This document shows positions 62,650 to 64,000 of a stretch of DNA of 64,000 nucleotides, one piece after another. The stretch is taken from assembly GCA_013695355.1 (NCBI GenBank), contig JACDAQ010000053.1:48547-112546 (forward strand), read 5' to 3'. How positions within the stretch are numbered: the first letter of the stretch is position 1; the number at the start of each line of letters is the position of its first letter. The position numbers and the translations under genes are program-made. This DNA is from Candidatus Protochlamydia sp. (GTDB lineage Bacteria; Chlamydiota; Chlamydiia; Chlamydiales; Parachlamydiaceae). The notes beneath the pieces were generated by a model, which was not told the origin of the DNA, ran no database searches, and saw only the letters and a program-made list of their open reading frames with translations.

Positions 62650-62777
62650 GGCAGACCTTGGGTAAGTATATTTTTTGAGTTTAAGTAGATAATATTACCC
62701 AAAGAAAACTCTTGCAGCAAGGGGAATTTCATTTGGACAGCAACGCAACTTTTTGGTATTATTTTTCTCAATTTATT

Positions 62778-63737
62778 ATGGAGAACAATCAATTGAATAG
62801 AAAGAATCGCAAATTAATTCAAATTTTAAGTCTGGTTTTGTTAGTTGCAGCTTTATATGGTGCAGGCCGACTTTACTTTCATTTGACCGGCGGCTTTAGA
62901 ATCGTTCATATTAGCTCAAATTTCCCTTTTAATCCCGAGTGGGAAGTCAGGCCTCTGAACTTTAATGAACAAGATAAAATGAATGCCGCTTTAAACCAGC
63001 CTTATAGCTATTTAGGGAAAGGTTGCCAATCTTACGTTTTTGCGAGCGAAGATGGTCAGTACGTTCTCAAATTTTTTAAATATCAACGCTATCGTCTTCA
63101 ACCTTGGCTATCTTACCTTCCGCCCTTTCCAGCCCTGCTGAAATACAAGGAAGAAAAACTAGAAAAAAAATGGCATAAATTGGATGGATTTGTTAAAAGC
63201 TGGAAGTTGGCTTTTGATAAGCTTCAGGAAGAAACAGCTTTAGTATTTGTACATTTAAATAAAACTGACCATTTGAAAAAACAAGTGGTGATCTATGACA
63301 AAATTGGTGCGCAGCACTTAGTAAATTTAGATGAAATGGAATTTTGCGTACAGCGCCGTGCTCAAATGCTTTGCGAAACCTTATTAGAATATAAAATGCA
63401 AGCCGCCAACGAGAAAACTGAATTGCTCATAGAAAATTTGCTCGCACTCATTTTGTCTGAATACTCAAGAGGGTTGGCCGATAATGACCATGCCCTGATG
63501 CAAAATACAGGTGTTGTGGATGGAAGGCCTATTCATATTGATGTAGGGCAATTTGTGCAAAATGCGGAAGTAAAAAATATGTTAATAGCCCACCAAGAAC
63601 TATATACCAAAACTTATAAATTTAACATATGGCTCAATGAGCATTATCCAGAAGCAGGGAATATTTTAGAACAAAAGTTAAAAGGGATCATGGGCCCTAA
63701 ATATGCCTCCATGCAACCAAAATTCCGCCCTAGATAA
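62778..63737 (+). CDS. Membrane-anchored kinase-like protein of unknown function
   Basis: 319 aa from the ATG at 62778; TTG starts at 62712 or 62733 are possible but would put a polar tail ahead of the anchor. One N-terminal span (about 13-33) preceded by basic residues (RKNRK) suggests a cytoplasmic N-terminus and a periplasmic body, unless the anchor is a signal peptide. The body has kinase-like features: YLGKGCQSYVFASEDGQYVLKFF (glycine-rich loop then Lys98 as the VAIK lysine), then RGLADNDHALMQNTG (residues 232-245; catalytic-loop-like Asp and Asn243) and IHIDVGQF (Asp255, like DFG). The Asp-to-Asn spacing is one residue too long. Probably a chlamydia-lineage family; kinase activity is conjecture. 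Confidence 0.5.
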   Translation: MENNQLNRKNRKLIQILSLVLLVAALYGAGRLYFHLTGGFRIVHISSNFPFNPEWEVRPLNFNEQDKMNAALNQPYSYLGKGCQSYVFASEDGQYVLKFFKYQRYRLQPWLSYLPPFPALLKYKEEKLEKKWHKLDGFVKSWKLAFDKLQEETALVFVHLNKTDHLKKQVVIYDKIGAQHLVNLDEMEFCVQRRAQMLCETLLEYKMQAANEKTELLIENLLALILSEYSRGLADNDHALMQNTGVVDGRPIHIDVGQFVQNAEVKNMLIAHQELYTKTYKFNIWLNEHYPEAGNILEQKLKGIMGPKYASMQPKFRPR

Positions 63738-63939
63738 CCTCTACAAACCAAGAATAAACCTTTTGCCTGGCAAATGTTAGATCGATCATAGATATTGAAC
63801 AGGTCTAACTCAGGGGAGGGGTCTTGGGGAAATCAATCTCTGGATCTGTCAATTGATTAAAATAATTTGTGAAAATATTAACCTGAGTTTGGAGTTTTTT
63901 TGCCCTTTCGGCTAGCGTGAAAGCTCTCGCGATTGAATA

Positions 63940-63985
63940 AATAACTTTGAGGGTCATATTGATTAATATTACCCTCAAAGTTATT
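63940..63985. terminator. Stem-loop with T run at the right edge
   Basis: Perfect 15-bp arms AATAACTTTGAGGGT (63940-63954) and ACCCTCAAAGTTATT (63971-63985), 16-base loop, then TTT. It could end the transcript of the kinase-like gene or of a gene beyond the window. A TATTAACCTGAGTTTGG motif lies just upstream (63886). Confidence 0.55.
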
Positions 63986-64000
63986 TTTCAAGCCCGAGGC

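Noticed and set aside
62712..62777. 22-codon N-terminal extension of the kinase-like gene from a TTG
   Set aside because: Would place a polar stretch ahead of the membrane anchor; the ATG at 62778 gives a normal basic N-terminus before the span, though the TTG at 62733 has a fair ribosome site.

Overview
The window looks like a chromosomal segment of an amoeba-associated chlamydia (order Parachlamydiales). Evidence: moderate AT richness; rpmJ-rpsN and rpmH-rnpA clusters in the chlamydial style (45-aa L36, 101-aa S14); a plant-like long FabI; cydAB; an AGCS amino-acid carrier; and accessory families typical of environmental chlamydiae (F-box-like proteins, AAA-ATPase/PD-(D/E)XK proteins, many lineage-restricted hypotheticals). 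Species cannot be fixed from the sequence alone. No tRNA, CRISPR array or intact rRNA gene was seen.

Layout. 1-4.3 kb: putative host-interaction genes on the minus strand (two F-box-like paralogues, a Cys/His-motif unknown, a dual-specificity phosphatase). 4.4-7.1 kb: small membrane proteins (Yip1-like, two tandem DUF3185-like), a Nudix hydrolase, and a secreted CAP-domain gene broken by a 1-base change in a homopolymer. 7.2-9.9 kb: a three-gene overlapping operon (YheO/DauR-like regulator, PLP aminotransferase, ornithine cyclodeaminase-like) with a perfect inverted repeat inside its promoter. 10-21.5 kb: lipid kinase-like protein, a/b hydrolase next to a 163-bp palindromic MITE-like element, sbcDC, an SDR, a phosphoribosyltransferase/hydrolase pair, a TraB/GumN protein and a sodium:solute symporter. 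21.5-25.7 kb: a decayed accessory patch with a 37-aa His-rich ORF, an inverted-repeat element, an antisense relic of 23S rRNA, two unknown genes and an internally deleted IS66-like element.

25.7-36.5 kb is the most striking part. An ABC-2 exporter (ATPase, permease 1, permease 2) appears to be split by about 8 kb carrying UDP-glucose dehydrogenase, UDP-glucuronate decarboxylase, a cellulose-synthase-like GT2 and a 1358-aa TPR plus beta-barrel protein. Together these look like a minimal synthase-dependent exopolysaccharide system: UDP-Glc to UDP-GlcA to UDP-Xyl, polymerisation and extrusion at the inner membrane, then passage through a BcsC/PgaA-like outer-membrane conduit.

36.5-44.3 kb: unknowns, a MenC-like enzyme, an IS481-like relic, Tag glycosylase, a paralogous pair of unknowns, a GNAT enzyme and cydAB. 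44.3-64 kb: an AAA/nuclease-family protein, then housekeeping blocks: folC-PHP-murB-nusB; exonuclease, MnmM-like, Asp23-like pair; rpmJ-rpsN, rpmH-rnpA-uvrD, a periplasmic thioredoxin; a DTW/Tsr3-like protein; AGCS carrier; fabI; a membrane-anchored kinase-like unknown. A palindromic repeat family with AGAACCTGTTC ends is scattered between genes from about 41.6 kb to the end.
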